From Palsa-504 sp963739135 (GTDB lineage: Bacteria; Actinomycetota; Actinomycetes; Streptosporangiales; Streptosporangiaceae): DNA of 64,000 nt. Both the position numbers and the translations under genes were made by a program. Position 1 is the first letter of the stretch. The number at the start of each line of letters is the position of its first letter. This document shows, in pieces, positions 34,557 to 43,496 of the stretch. The notes below the pieces were generated by a model that saw only the letters and a list, made by a program, of their open reading frames with translations, did not search any database and was not told the origin of the DNA. Location of the stretch: positions 372,001 through 436,000 of the forward strand of contig CAVTZG010000013.1 in assembly GCA_963739135.1 (NCBI GenBank). The letters run 5' to 3'.

Positions 34557-34847
34557 GTGAGCGAACATCCCAGGCGCGAGTCGCCGGCGAAGGCCGCAAG
34601 GGCCCAGGCGGAGGCAAGGACCCAGGCGAAGGCCGCAAGAGCCCAGGCGGAGGCCGAACAGGCCGAGGCCGGCCTGGCCGAGGCTAAGGTGAAGGTGGCT
34701 AAGGAGCAGGACGCGGCCATCGCTAGGGCCTTGCAGGAGGATGATGAGGCACGCCGGGAGGCGGACCTGATGGAGGTTGCTGAGAAAGAGGCCGAGGCCG
34801 TGCCGGACTGGCCACCCGACCCACCGGCCGGGCGAGGATCTGGCTGA
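34557..34847 (+). CDS. small alanine-rich coiled-coil protein
   Basis: A 96-residue candidate with GTG at 34557 after GGAGAC. Two copies of KAARAQAEA lie within the first 40 residues, then EQAEAGLAEAKVKVAKEQDA and EDDEARREADLMEVAEKEAE. Heptad-rich and soluble. Its last 125 bp overlap the end of the flavin hydroxylase on the other strand, which is unusual and lowers my confidence. Confidence 0.45.
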   Translation: MSEHPRRESPAKAARAQAEARTQAKAARAQAEAEQAEAGLAEAKVKVAKEQDAAIARALQEDDEARREADLMEVAEKEAEAVPDWPPDPPAGRGSG

Positions 34848-36609
34848 GTGCGGCGGCCAGGACGGCCCGGGGGTCGCCGCTGCCGGCCGGGGATCGCCAG
34901 GCGATGAACCGGTCCGGGCGGACCAGGATCGCGCCGTCGCTGGCGATCTGGCGGTGGCGCTGCCAGGCGCAGCGCGGGTCGTGGTAGTCGCCGTCAAGGT
35001 GGCCGATCCGCAGCGCGTCCAGCGGGACGTCCGCCTCCGCGGCGAGCTGCCTGGCTGCCTGGCACCAGGCCTGGCCGTCCTCGCCGGCGATGAGCAGGAA
35101 CCGCCCCGGTGCGAGGAGGTCCTTGACCGGGCGGCGGTGGCCGTCCTCGTCATCGATCCAGGCGTGCGGCAGGGGGGCACCCGGGCGGGTGGACGGCTGG
35201 TACACGCGGATCTCGTCGGCCGGCGCGGGCGCGGCGCTGCCGTCGGGCACGACGGCCGCGGACTGGTAGCGGTAGCCGTATTCGACGTTGAGCTCGCTGA
35301 ACTCCATCGACTGCGCGCGCATCGCCCGCAGCACGGCCGAGCGGTGCGCGGCGTCCTGGGGCCGGCCGCTGCACATCCGGCGCAGCTGCGCCATGTTCTG
35401 CCCGGGGGTGTTCTCGGGGGAGAGGCCGAGCGCCGCGCCGATCTCGAAGTGGTTGACCGCGTTCTCCAGTGAGCGCTGCGCGTTGCGCTCATCGACCGGG
35501 CGCCGCTCGGCTTGGTAGGTGTCCAGCAGCGCCGGCGACGCGTGGCCGGCCAGCACCAGCGCCAGCTTCCAGCACAGGTTCTGCGCGTCGTGGATCGCGC
35601 TGGTCAGTCCCAGCCCGCCGGTGGGCGGGTGGCGGTGCGCCGCGTCCCCGGCCAGGAACACCCTCCCGGCCCGGAACGACGACGCCATCACCGCCTCGAC
35701 CGACCAGCGGGTGATCTTGTGGATCTTCATCGGCAGGTCCGGCACGCCCAGCGCCTGGCGGGCGTCGGCTTCGACCTGCGCGTCGGACTGGGCCCGGGGA
35801 TCACCGGCCGGGTAGTTCAGGTGGATCACCCACTCCTCGGACTGCGGACCCCACCGCTGCGGCCCCATCGGGACCATCACCACCAGCACGCCGGCCTGCG
35901 GCGAGAAGATCCACCGGATCAGCACGTCGGGGTCCCTGGCCCAGGGTGAGAAGTCGGCGGACACGTGCAGCGTCGCGGTCTGCGTCACCACGCCGAGCCC
36001 CTCGTAGCCGACGCCGGTCAGGCCGGCCACCCGCCGCCCCCCGTCCGCGCCGAGCAGGTACCGGCAGCGCACCACGTAGTGGCGGCCGGAGGCGTGGTCG
36101 CGGATCGCGGCCCGCACTCCCTCGCCGTCTTGGTCGAGGCCGGTCAGCTCATGGCCGAACCGTATCCGCCCGGGCGAGAGCTCCTCCGCCCGGGCCTTCA
36201 GCAGCGGCTCGAGGCGGATCTGCGGCAGGTTCTGCTGCCGCCACGGGCTCGCCGCCCGCCAGTTCTCATCCGCCCCGCCGGCGCCCCAGGACTCCAGCCG
36301 GGCCAGGCGGCGCCCGTGGTCCGGGCCGGGGCCGGCCAGGCCGGCGTAGAACGCCGTCGCGGCCATCTGCTCGGCCGGCGTGCCGCGCCGCGCGATCGCG
36401 CCGGCCACGCCCACGTCGTCCAGCACCTCCATCGCCCGCTGGTTCAGGACATGGGCCTTGGGCAGGTCAGAGGTCTGCGGCCGCGCGCTGACCAGCAGGT
36501 GCTCCACCCCCAGCCGCGCCAGCAGCATCGAGCTGGTCAGGCCGGCGCCGCCGCCGCCCACGATCAGAACCGGGACTTCTTCTTCGTCGGCACCTGCGGT
36601 GAAAGGCAT
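34723..36609 (-). CDS. FAD-dependent aromatic hydroxylase (TfdB/PheA type)
   Basis: A 628-residue flavoprotein monooxygenase from ATG 36609, with GAGGGGGC upstream. Motifs: VPVLIVGGGGAGLTSSMLLA (GxGxxG), the DG motif in YLLGADGGRRVAGL, and GRVFLAGDAAHRHPPTGGLG (GD motif). The C-terminal thioredoxin-like domain of phenol hydroxylases follows (GRFLLIAGEDGQAWCQAARQ). It would hydroxylate a phenolic ring with NAD(P)H and O2. It is divergent from the TetR gene at 36695. The dioxygenase operon beyond suggests it feeds the same pathway. Confidence 0.88.
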   Translation of the reverse strand: MPFTAGADEEEVPVLIVGGGGAGLTSSMLLARLGVEHLLVSARPQTSDLPKAHVLNQRAMEVLDDVGVAGAIARRGTPAEQMAATAFYAGLAGPGPDHGRRLARLESWGAGGADENWRAASPWRQQNLPQIRLEPLLKARAEELSPGRIRFGHELTGLDQDGEGVRAAIRDHASGRHYVVRCRYLLGADGGRRVAGLTGVGYEGLGVVTQTATLHVSADFSPWARDPDVLIRWIFSPQAGVLVVMVPMGPQRWGPQSEEWVIHLNYPAGDPRAQSDAQVEADARQALGVPDLPMKIHKITRWSVEAVMASSFRAGRVFLAGDAAHRHPPTGGLGLTSAIHDAQNLCWKLALVLAGHASPALLDTYQAERRPVDERNAQRSLENAVNHFEIGAALGLSPENTPGQNMAQLRRMCSGRPQDAAHRSAVLRAMRAQSMEFSELNVEYGYRYQSAAVVPDGSAAPAPADEIRVYQPSTRPGAPLPHAWIDDEDGHRRPVKDLLAPGRFLLIAGEDGQAWCQAARQLAAEADVPLDALRIGHLDGDYHDPRCAWQRHRQIASDGAILVRPDRFIAWRSPAGSGDPRAVLAAALSQILARPVGRVASPARPRPLSQQPPSGPPPGVPHHPPARP

Positions 36610-36655
36610 GGCGCCCCCTCTCTCTAGAACTGGAATGAACACTACAATAGTAGAA

Positions 36656-36673
36656 TTGGAGTGTCAACTCCAA
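36656..36673. promoter_or_regulatory. inverted-repeat operator between hydroxylase and TetR genes
   Basis: TTGGAGT-GTCA-ACTCCAA is a perfect 7-bp inverted repeat in the 85-bp gap between divergent genes, 22 bp before the TetR ATG. A related half-site (AACTGGAATG) lies near 36629. It is the natural operator for the TetR protein on both promoters. Binding is inferred. Confidence 0.7.
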
Positions 36674-36694
36674 CACTTGCGCTATCCTGGACCC

Positions 36695-37321
36695 ATGGCA
36701 GCACGCGCTGAAGTGACGCCCAACCGCCGGGGCCTGAGGTCCCGTGAACTCGTGCTGGACGCCGCCGAGCGGGTCATGGCCGAGCACGGCTTCGAAGCCG
36801 CGACGCTGGCCCGCGTGGTGACCGAAGCCGGCATCCCGATGAGCTCCGTCTACCACTACTTCGGCTCCAAGGACGGCATCCTGCTCGCCGTCATGGAACG
36901 CGGCGCCGACCGGTTCTTCGCCGACCTGCCCGACCTGGACCGGCGGGCCGGGCGCCCGGCGCAGCACCTGGCCCGGGCCGTGTCGGCCGCCGTTCGCACG
37001 CTCGAGCGCCACCCAGACTTCCTGCGGCTGCTGATCGTCTTCGCCGCGCAGCCGCCGGCTGCGGGCGACGGGGAGGTACAGGCCGTCGTGTGCCGGGTAC
37101 GCGGGCAAGCGCTCGATCTCCTGCGGGAACAGATCGCGATCGCGTTCGGCGACGATCCGCAGAGCCCGGCCACCGACCAGCTCGCGCGCTTCGCGCTGGC
37201 CGCCATCGACGGCGCCTTCGTGGCCGGTCAGACCGACCGCGGCGCCACGCTCGAGAGGCTGCTCCAGCCGCTGGTGCCCTCACTCGTCGCGTCCCGGCGG
37301 GCCCTGCTGGCCGGAAGCTGA
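36695..37321 (+). CDS. TetR-family regulator of the aromatic cluster
   Basis: A 208-residue regulator. HTH: RSRELVLDAAERVMAEHGFE, then ATLARVVTEAGIPMSSVYHY and FGSKDGILLAVMERG. The C-terminal domain is a normal TetR_C fold (LARAVSAAVRTLERHPDFLR). ATG 36695 is chosen; longer frames run across the divergent promoter. It probably represses the divergent hydroxylase through the TTGGAGT inverted repeat. Whether it also acts on the downstream operon at 37.7 kb is unclear, since that promoter carries a different operator. Confidence 0.9.
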   Translation: MAARAEVTPNRRGLRSRELVLDAAERVMAEHGFEAATLARVVTEAGIPMSSVYHYFGSKDGILLAVMERGADRFFADLPDLDRRAGRPAQHLARAVSAAVRTLERHPDFLRLLIVFAAQPPAAGDGEVQAVVCRVRGQALDLLREQIAIAFGDDPQSPATDQLARFALAAIDGAFVAGQTDRGATLERLLQPLVPSLVASRRALLAGS

Positions 37322-37421
37322 GCAGGCCGCCCGGTGTCCGTGGCCGGCCGCCGTGTCGAGCCCCGGTTCGGCCGTGAACCCCGCTCATTCGGCGGAAAGG
37401 TTGTTCCGAAACGGCTGCCTG
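37319..37421 (+). repeat. ~105-bp interspersed repeat, copy 2 (degraded)
   Basis: It begins at the TetR stop with GAGCAGGCCGCCCGGTGTCC and includes GGTTCGGCCGTGAACCCCGC, then a damaged palindrome (CATTCGG ... CCGAAACG). It matches 27967-28075 in the same orientation over its length, with many substitutions. Confidence 0.65.
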
Positions 37422-37654
37422 CCTTGTCGGGCTCGCTCTGCCCCCGGATAACCGGCGATCCGGGTAGACCACACGCATCGCAGCGCCACCCTGGCTAGCC
37501 GGTGATCACCAGAGCCCCCGCCGCCAGATGAGCCGACGGTGACCAGGGACGTCACTTCTCACATGTCGATGATGGGGCGCTCAGGCGTGCCCGCCAGCCG
37601 CGATGCCCCAGATGCCTGCGCCCGGCAGTGCGGCGTTCACCCGTGCCATCGCTC
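37422..37654. other. intergenic stretch with a decayed inverted copy of the 27.8-kb gene end
   Basis: GACGTCACTTCTCACATGTC (from 37549) followed by GATGATGGGGCGC is close to the reverse complement of the stop region of the coiled-coil gene ending at 27808 (CTGACGTCACTTCTCACCTG on the minus strand). No gene is visible here. With the repeat just before it, this links the two loci. Confidence 0.55.
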
Positions 37655-37702
37655 TTGACAATCATCCGATCATGTCTGATAATTTATTACAAAACTGATG
37701 AA
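37655..37702 (+). promoter_or_regulatory. promoter with shared operator, site 3 (aromatic operon)
   Basis: TTGACA (37655-37660), 17-bp spacer, GATAAT (37678-37683) is a good promoter reading into the dioxygenase operon. Overlapping and following the -10 box is the shared operator (ATCATGTCTGATAATTTATT, then ACAAAACTGATGA). Its core is ATCA-TGTC-TGAT, as at 29386 and 32094. Confidence 0.72.
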
Positions 37703-37737
37703 CCCTGACAGTAAATTGGGGCGCGAAGGAGCTGATC

Positions 37738-38892
37738 ATGATGAAACAGGACAGCCAGACGGAGGTCCTGGCCGACGTGGGACAGGCCCAGGACCCGCAT
37801 CGCTCGCTGCACAGCGAGACCGGGGCGCGGCCCGGGGAGCATCCGGGGCGGTCGAAGAATCCCCTGGTCAAGGTGGCCGGGCTGGCCTGGCTGGAGTTCG
37901 AGAAGCCGGACCTGGACCGCGCCGAGCGGTTCGGCACCGACTTCGGCTTCACCGTCGCCGACCGGACGCCGGACACGGTGCTGCTGCGCGGCCGGCAGGC
38001 GGCTGCCGCGTGCCTGGTGGTCCGCCGCGGCCCGCAGGCCCGCTTCGTCGGGCCCGCCTTCGCCGCGGCCGCCCGGGACGACCTGGACCGGCTGGCCCGC
38101 GGCGCCGACGGGACGGTCACCGCGCACCGGGGCGGCCACGCCGTCCTGCTCCGGGACCCCAGCGGGATCCCGGTGCGCGTGGTGCACGGCGTGCCGGAAC
38201 TGCCCGCGCTGCCCGAGCGCGCCCCGCTGCCGCTGAACTTCGGGTCCGAGCCGGTGCGGGCCAACGCCACCCAGCGGCCGGCCCGGCGGGCGGCGGAGAT
38301 CCAGCGGCTGGGCCACGTGGTGCTGGGCACCACCCGGTTCCGCGCGGCGCTGGACTGGTACCTGGACGCGCTCGGGCTGATCGTCAGCGACTTCCTGTAC
38401 CTGGACGGGCAGCGCGACCGCGGCCCGGCGATGGCGTTCATCCGCTGCGACCTGGGCAGCGTCCCCGCCGACCACCACACCCTGGCCATGGCCCTGCAGC
38501 CGCACACCGGCTACGTGCACTCGGCCTACCAGCTCACCGACCTGGACGAGGTCGCCGCCAGCGGGGAGTACCTGCGCGAGCAAGGGTACCGGCACGCGTG
38601 GGGCCTGGGCCGGCACATCCAGGGCAGCCAGATCTTCGACTACTGGCGCGACCCGGACCGGCTGATGTTCGAGCACTACACCGACGGCGACGTGTTCGAC
38701 GCCGCGATGGAACCCGGCTGGGCCCCGCTGTCGCGTAGCGGCCTGTCCCAGTGGGGGCCGAGGGCGACCGCGGAGTTCACCGGCACCAACGACCCGCGTA
38801 TCGCGGTGGCGGCGATCAAGGCGCTGCGCGAGGCGGGCAACGAGGTCGACCTGCGCGCGCTGCGCGGCCTGATCAAGGCGATGAGCTCATGA
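37738..38892 (+). CDS. extradiol dioxygenase, VOC type
   Basis: A 384-residue two-domain vicinal-oxygen-chelate enzyme, like catechol 2,3-dioxygenases that cut an aromatic ring next to its hydroxyls. The metal triad is visible in the C-terminal domain: His193 (RLGHVVLG), His261 (YVHSAYQLTD) and Glu312 (MFEHYTDGD). The N-terminal domain is the degenerate structural half, with a 40-residue polar extension. ATG 37738 follows GAAGGAG. First gene of a five-gene operon; its stop overlaps the next start (ATGA). Its natural substrate is likely a catechol made by one of the two flavin hydroxylases nearby. Confidence 0.88.
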   Translation: MMKQDSQTEVLADVGQAQDPHRSLHSETGARPGEHPGRSKNPLVKVAGLAWLEFEKPDLDRAERFGTDFGFTVADRTPDTVLLRGRQAAAACLVVRRGPQARFVGPAFAAAARDDLDRLARGADGTVTAHRGGHAVLLRDPSGIPVRVVHGVPELPALPERAPLPLNFGSEPVRANATQRPARRAAEIQRLGHVVLGTTRFRAALDWYLDALGLIVSDFLYLDGQRDRGPAMAFIRCDLGSVPADHHTLAMALQPHTGYVHSAYQLTDLDEVAASGEYLREQGYRHAWGLGRHIQGSQIFDYWRDPDRLMFEHYTDGDVFDAAMEPGWAPLSRSGLSQWGPRATAEFTGTNDPRIAVAAIKALREAGNEVDLRALRGLIKAMSS

Positions 38893-39860
38893 GCGCCCGC
38901 CTGGCCCGCACCGCAGACGGCTGGTGGGCCGTCACCCCGGCCGGGCTGGTCCGGCTCGGCCTGCCCGCCGCCACGACCGCCGCGCTGCTCGCCGACCGGC
39001 CGGCCCTGGCCGCGGCCATCGACGCCGCGCACGCCGCCGCGGCCGCCACGCCGCAGGACGCGGTGCCCACGGAGTCCGTGGACCTGCTCAGCCCGGTGAC
39101 CGCCCCGGCGCGCGTGGTCGCGCAGGCGGTGAACTACCGGTCCCATGCGATCGACTCCGGATACGACCCGGACACCGTCCCGGCGGCGTTCTTCCGCAAG
39201 GCCTCGCACTCCATCACCGGCCCGGCCGGGGACATCATCCGCCCCGACGGGGTCGGGTTCCTGGACTACGAGGTGGAACTCGGCCTGGTCATCGGGGCGG
39301 ACCTGCCGGTGGGCACCACGGTGACCGAGGCGGACCTGGCCCGGTACGTCGCCGCCCTGGTGGTCGCCGACGACGTCAGCGCCCGGCAGATCCAGCTGGT
39401 CAAGACCCAGTTCTACGAGTCCAAGTCGTACCCCACCTTCACCCCGGTGGGTCCCTGGCTGACCCTGGTGGACGCGGCGGACCTGGCCCGCGTGGACTCG
39501 CTGCGGCTGACGCTGCGGGTCAACGGCGAGGTACGGCAGGACAACACCGTGGCGGCGGACATGCTCGTCCGGCCGGCGCAGGCGCTGACCTTGCTGTCCC
39601 GGTTCCAGCCGATGGCCCCGGGCGACCTGCTGCTGACCGGCACGCCTGGCGGCACCGCGCTGAAGGCACCGGCCAAGATCGCCGGCATGCTCGCCGGGCT
39701 GCTGCCGCCCGCCACCAAATGGAAGCTGTTCTTCAAGCGGCAGGCGGCCAACCCCCGGTACCTGCGTGACGGCGACGTCATCACCGCGACGATCGCCTCG
39801 CCCGACGGGCAGCTCGACCTCGGCACCCAGCACAACACGATTATCGGGAAGCTGCCATGA
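38889..39860 (+). CDS. fumarylacetoacetate hydrolase-family protein
   Basis: A 323-residue FAH-fold enzyme. Family members hydrolyse or decarboxylate the ring-fission products of aromatic pathways. Conserved metal-site blocks: VAQAVNYRSHAIDSG, FRKASHSITGPAGDIIRP, GFLDYEVELGLVIG (ExE) and VADDVSARQIQL (Asp), with LLTGTPGGTALKAP near the end. Overlaps the dioxygenase stop and the ligase start by 4 bp each. Its position after a ring-cleavage enzyme suits processing of the meta-cleavage product. Confidence 0.9.
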   Translation: MSARLARTADGWWAVTPAGLVRLGLPAATTAALLADRPALAAAIDAAHAAAAATPQDAVPTESVDLLSPVTAPARVVAQAVNYRSHAIDSGYDPDTVPAAFFRKASHSITGPAGDIIRPDGVGFLDYEVELGLVIGADLPVGTTVTEADLARYVAALVVADDVSARQIQLVKTQFYESKSYPTFTPVGPWLTLVDAADLARVDSLRLTLRVNGEVRQDNTVAADMLVRPAQALTLLSRFQPMAPGDLLLTGTPGGTALKAPAKIAGMLAGLLPPATKWKLFFKRQAANPRYLRDGDVITATIASPDGQLDLGTQHNTIIGKLP

Positions 39861-41758
39861 ACACGCGAGAAATACTGCCGCTGCCGGAGTCGACCTACCA
39901 GCTGCTGCTGGACGCGGCCCGCACCTGGCCCGACGGCGTGGCCACCCAGTGGATACCGGACCCGGGCGATTACACCCGGCGCCTGGCCTGGACCTACGCC
40001 GAGCTGGCGGGCACGGTGACGCGGATCGCCAACGCGCTGACCGCGCTGGGGGTGCGGCGCCGGGACGCGGTGACGCTCAGCAGCGTCAACACCTCGATGC
40101 TGTACGCCGCCACGCTGGCCGCGCAGGCCGTCGGGATCGCCGCCCCGGTCAACCCGGCGCTGTCCGGCGAGCGGATCGCCGAGCTGATCCGCCGGACCGG
40201 ATCACGGGTCCTGGTCGCGGCCGGTCCGGAGCTGGACCCGCAGCTGTGGCAGCGGCTGCTCGAGGTGGCGCGCCAGGCGGGGATGAGCGCCGTCCTGGCG
40301 CTGCGACCGGACGGCGCCCGCGGCACCCCGCCCGCACTGGACCCGGCCGGTGACGCGCCCGCCGACGGTACCCCGAACGGCCGCGCGCCGGTCGTGGCCT
40401 ACCTGGACGAGGTGATCGCCGGGCAGCCGGACAGCCACCTGGCCGGCGCCGCCCTGCCGGAGGCAGACGACCTTGCCGCGTTCGTGCACACCGGGGGGAC
40501 CACCGGCGCCCCGAAGGTCGCCGCGCACAGCCACGCCAGCCAGCTCGCCTGCGCTCGGGGGATCGCCCTGTGCAGCGGGCTGGCACCCGGGGAGGGGATG
40601 CTCGGCGGGCTGCCGCTGTTCCACGTCAACGCCCTGATCGTCACCGGCATCGCCCCGATGTTCAGCGGCGCCCGGGTGGTGTGGCCGGGCCCGGCGGGCT
40701 ACCGCGACAAGGCCCTGTACACCCGGTTCTGGCAGATCATCGAGCACTACCGGATCGCGGCGATGTCCGCCGTCCCCACCGTCTACGCCACCCTGGCCCA
40801 GGTCCCGGTCGACGCCGACATCAGCACGCTGCGGCTGCCGATCGCAGGCGCAGCCCCGCTGCCCGCCTCGGTGCGCGAGGACTTCGCCGCGCACACCGGG
40901 CGGCGCCTGCTAGAGGGCTACGGGCTCACCGAGGCGACCTGCGCCAGCACCTGGACCCGGCCGGGCGAGGACCGGCCCGGATCGGTCGGCCGCGCCCTGC
41001 CCGGACAGCAGATCAAGGCCGTCCGGATCGGCGACGGGTCGTGGGCCGACTGCGCCCCCGGCCAGACCGGCGTGCTGGCCATCGGCGGGCCCGCCGTGTT
41101 CGCCGGCTACGTCACCGACCCCGAGGCCGGCGGCCCCCGGGTCAGCCGGGAAGGCGCCGTCCGCGACGGCTGGCTGGACACCGGGGACCTCGGCCGCGTC
41201 GACGCCGACGGCTTCGTCTACCTCACCGGCCGGGCCAAGGACCTCATCATCCGCGGCGGCCACAACATCGACCCCCGGGTGATCGAGGAGGCGCTGCTGG
41301 CTCACCCCGGCGTCCGTGGCGCCGTGGCCGTCGGGCGCCCGGACCGGCACTCCGGCGAGGTCCCGGTGGCCTACGTCGTCCCCGCCGGCCCCGGCCGGTT
41401 CGACGAGGCGGAACTGCTGGCGTGGGCCGCCACCGCCATCGACGAGCCCGCCGCCCGGCCCAAGCACATCCATCCGATCGACGCCATCCCGGTCACCGCG
41501 GTGGGCAAGCACTTCAAGCCTGCCCTAGCCGCCGACGCCGCCGTCCGCGCCATCACCGATGCGCTGGCCGCCGCGGGCCTGGCGGATGCCCGGGTCACCG
41601 CGGCGCACGAGGATGGACGGCTGGTCGTCACCGTGACCGGCGCCGACCCCGATCGGGTCCGCGACGCCGTCGCCGGGTTCGCCCTGACCGTCCGCTCCGG
41701 GCCATCGCCCACCCCCCAGAGCACCAAAAGTGACCCGCAGAAAGAGGCACGACCATGA
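39857..41758 (+). CDS. AMP-forming acyl-CoA synthetase
   Basis: A 633-residue ANL-superfamily ligase that activates a carboxylic acid with ATP and joins it to CoA. Signatures: the P-loop AFVHTGGTTGAPKVAAHSH, GYGLTEAT, DGWLDTGDLGRVDADGFVY, GRAKDLIIRGGHNI and a late Lys in AVGKHFKPAL. The last ~60 residues are an extension (DGRLVVTVTGADPDRV...). It probably activates an aromatic or chain-bearing acid for the pathway, or the acid released after ring cleavage. Translationally coupled on both sides. Confidence 0.9.
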   Translation: MNTREILPLPESTYQLLLDAARTWPDGVATQWIPDPGDYTRRLAWTYAELAGTVTRIANALTALGVRRRDAVTLSSVNTSMLYAATLAAQAVGIAAPVNPALSGERIAELIRRTGSRVLVAAGPELDPQLWQRLLEVARQAGMSAVLALRPDGARGTPPALDPAGDAPADGTPNGRAPVVAYLDEVIAGQPDSHLAGAALPEADDLAAFVHTGGTTGAPKVAAHSHASQLACARGIALCSGLAPGEGMLGGLPLFHVNALIVTGIAPMFSGARVVWPGPAGYRDKALYTRFWQIIEHYRIAAMSAVPTVYATLAQVPVDADISTLRLPIAGAAPLPASVREDFAAHTGRRLLEGYGLTEATCASTWTRPGEDRPGSVGRALPGQQIKAVRIGDGSWADCAPGQTGVLAIGGPAVFAGYVTDPEAGGPRVSREGAVRDGWLDTGDLGRVDADGFVYLTGRAKDLIIRGGHNIDPRVIEEALLAHPGVRGAVAVGRPDRHSGEVPVAYVVPAGPGRFDEAELLAWAATAIDEPAARPKHIHPIDAIPVTAVGKHFKPALAADAAVRAITDALAAAGLADARVTAAHEDGRLVVTVTGADPDRVRDAVAGFALTVRSGPSPTPQSTKSDPQKEARP

Positions 41759-43485
41759 ACGACCGCTACCCCGCGACCCAGGAACCCGTCATCGTCGTCG
41801 GCGCCGGCCCGGCCGGCTGCAGCGCGGCCCTCCTGCTGGCCGACTTCGGGATCCCCGTCACCCTGCTGGAACGCCACACCCAGCCCCATCCCTTGCCCCG
41901 CGCGGTCCATCTGGACGACGAGGTCGCCAGGACCTTGGACCGGATCGGCGTCAGCGAGGGATTCCTGGACCGGTCCCGGCCCGGCAGCGGACTGCGCCTG
42001 CTCGACGCCGGGCACCGCGTGATGGCCGAGTTCCGGCGCGAGCACCAGGCCAGCGTGCACGGTTTCCCGCAGGCGAACATGTTCCACCAGCCCGACCTGG
42101 AAGAGCTGATGCTCGCCCGGGTTAAGGCGCACCCGCTGATCGAATTGCGCCGCGGCGCCGAGGTGATCGGGATGGACGGCGCCGACGGCCCGCTCACCAC
42201 GGACCCGGTCCGGGTGCACGCCCGCATCGCCGGAGACCTGCAGACGTTCACCGGCGCCGTCGTGCTGGGCTGCGACGGCGCCAACAGCATCATCCGGGAG
42301 CTGACCGGGATCACCATGGACGATCTCGGCTTCACCGAACGCTGGCTCGTGGTCGACATCCGGGCCGAGACCGGCCTGGACACCTGGGACGGCGTGGAGC
42401 AGATCTGCGACCCCGCCCGGGCCGCCACCTTCATGCAGGTCACCGGCGACCGGTACCGCTGGGAGTTCCGGCTGCTCGACGGCGAGGACGAAGCCGGCCT
42501 GATCACCCCGGCCGCCCTCGGCCAGCTGCTGCGGCCCTGGACCGGACGCGGCGACCTGGAGGGCCTGGAGATCATCCGCAGCGCCAGCTACACGTTCCGG
42601 GCCCGGCTGGCGTCCCGCTTCCAGACCGGAAGGGTCTTCCTGCTCGGGGACGCCGCCCACCTCACCCCGCCGTTCATCGGCCAGGGCCTGGCGGCCGGGC
42701 TGCGCGACGCCGACAACCTCGCCTGGAAGCTCGCGCATGTGCTCACCGGCCGGGCCGGGGCGGGCCTGCTGGCCAGCTACGAGACCGAACGCCGCCCGCA
42801 CGCCAAGGCCCTGGTGAAAAAGGCCGTCCGGGTCGGCTGGGCGATGACCGGCGGCCAGGACCGGGCCGCCGCCGTCCGCCGGATCGCCCTGGCCGCCGCC
42901 GTCCGCAGCGACCGCATCTGCGAGTTCATGGGCTCCACGGCCACGCCGCGGCTCAAGGCCGGCGCCCTGCAGCAACCCCCGCGGCGCCTCCTCCCGTCCG
43001 GCATTCCGCCCGCGCTGCGGGTCGGCGGCCTGATCCCCAACCCGCTGGTGTCCGTCGGCGACGGACCGCCGGTCCGGCTGGACGCGATCCTGGCCGGACG
43101 CACCGTCGTGCTGACCGCTCGGCGCCCCGACGCCGCACTGGCGGACTTCTGCCGCCGGCACGGCCTCATCCTGGTGCGGATCAGCAGCACATCCGGCACC
43201 GACACCCCCGCAGGACCAGACGCCGGGGAGGACGCCGACTGGATCGACGTCCGTCTCGCCGGCGAGCGGCGCCTTGCCGGTCTGCGGGCCCTGGCGGCTC
43301 TGGGGTCCAACCCGGCGCTGACCGTCGTCGTGCGCCCGGACCGCGTGGTGGCGGCGGTGGAGCCCCGGCGCCGGCTGCCGCGCCTGCCCTGGCCCATCCC
43401 GGCCACGGCCGGCCGCGGGTCTCCGGTCACGGCTCACCCGCCAGCTCATCCCGATCACGCCCGCCCGTTCCCGTCTACCCGCTAG
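41755..43485 (+). CDS. FAD-dependent aromatic hydroxylase (MhpA-like)
   Basis: A 576-residue flavin monooxygenase. VIVVGAGPAGCSAALLLADF binds FAD; VLGCDGANSIIRE is the DG motif; GRVFLLGDAAHLTPPFIGQG and DADNLAWKLAHVL are the GD motif and its helix, all typical of MhpA-type 3-hydroxyphenylpropionate hydroxylases. It should add a hydroxyl next to a phenolic OH, giving the catechol for the operon's dioxygenase. Only 4 bp overlap with the ligase. It differs from the TfdB-type hydroxylase at 34.7 kb, so the cluster has two. Confidence 0.9.
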   Translation: MNDRYPATQEPVIVVGAGPAGCSAALLLADFGIPVTLLERHTQPHPLPRAVHLDDEVARTLDRIGVSEGFLDRSRPGSGLRLLDAGHRVMAEFRREHQASVHGFPQANMFHQPDLEELMLARVKAHPLIELRRGAEVIGMDGADGPLTTDPVRVHARIAGDLQTFTGAVVLGCDGANSIIRELTGITMDDLGFTERWLVVDIRAETGLDTWDGVEQICDPARAATFMQVTGDRYRWEFRLLDGEDEAGLITPAALGQLLRPWTGRGDLEGLEIIRSASYTFRARLASRFQTGRVFLLGDAAHLTPPFIGQGLAAGLRDADNLAWKLAHVLTGRAGAGLLASYETERRPHAKALVKKAVRVGWAMTGGQDRAAAVRRIALAAAVRSDRICEFMGSTATPRLKAGALQQPPRRLLPSGIPPALRVGGLIPNPLVSVGDGPPVRLDAILAGRTVVLTARRPDAALADFCRRHGLILVRISSTSGTDTPAGPDAGEDADWIDVRLAGERRLAGLRALAALGSNPALTVVVRPDRVVAAVEPRRRLPRLPWPIPATAGRGSPVTAHPPAHPDHARPFPSTR

Positions 43486-43496
43486 AAGAGGTTCCC

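Noticed and set aside
41371..43458. 695-codon open frame on the minus strand
   Set aside because: Antisense shadow of the acyl-CoA ligase and MhpA-like hydroxylase, both with full motif sets on the plus strand.
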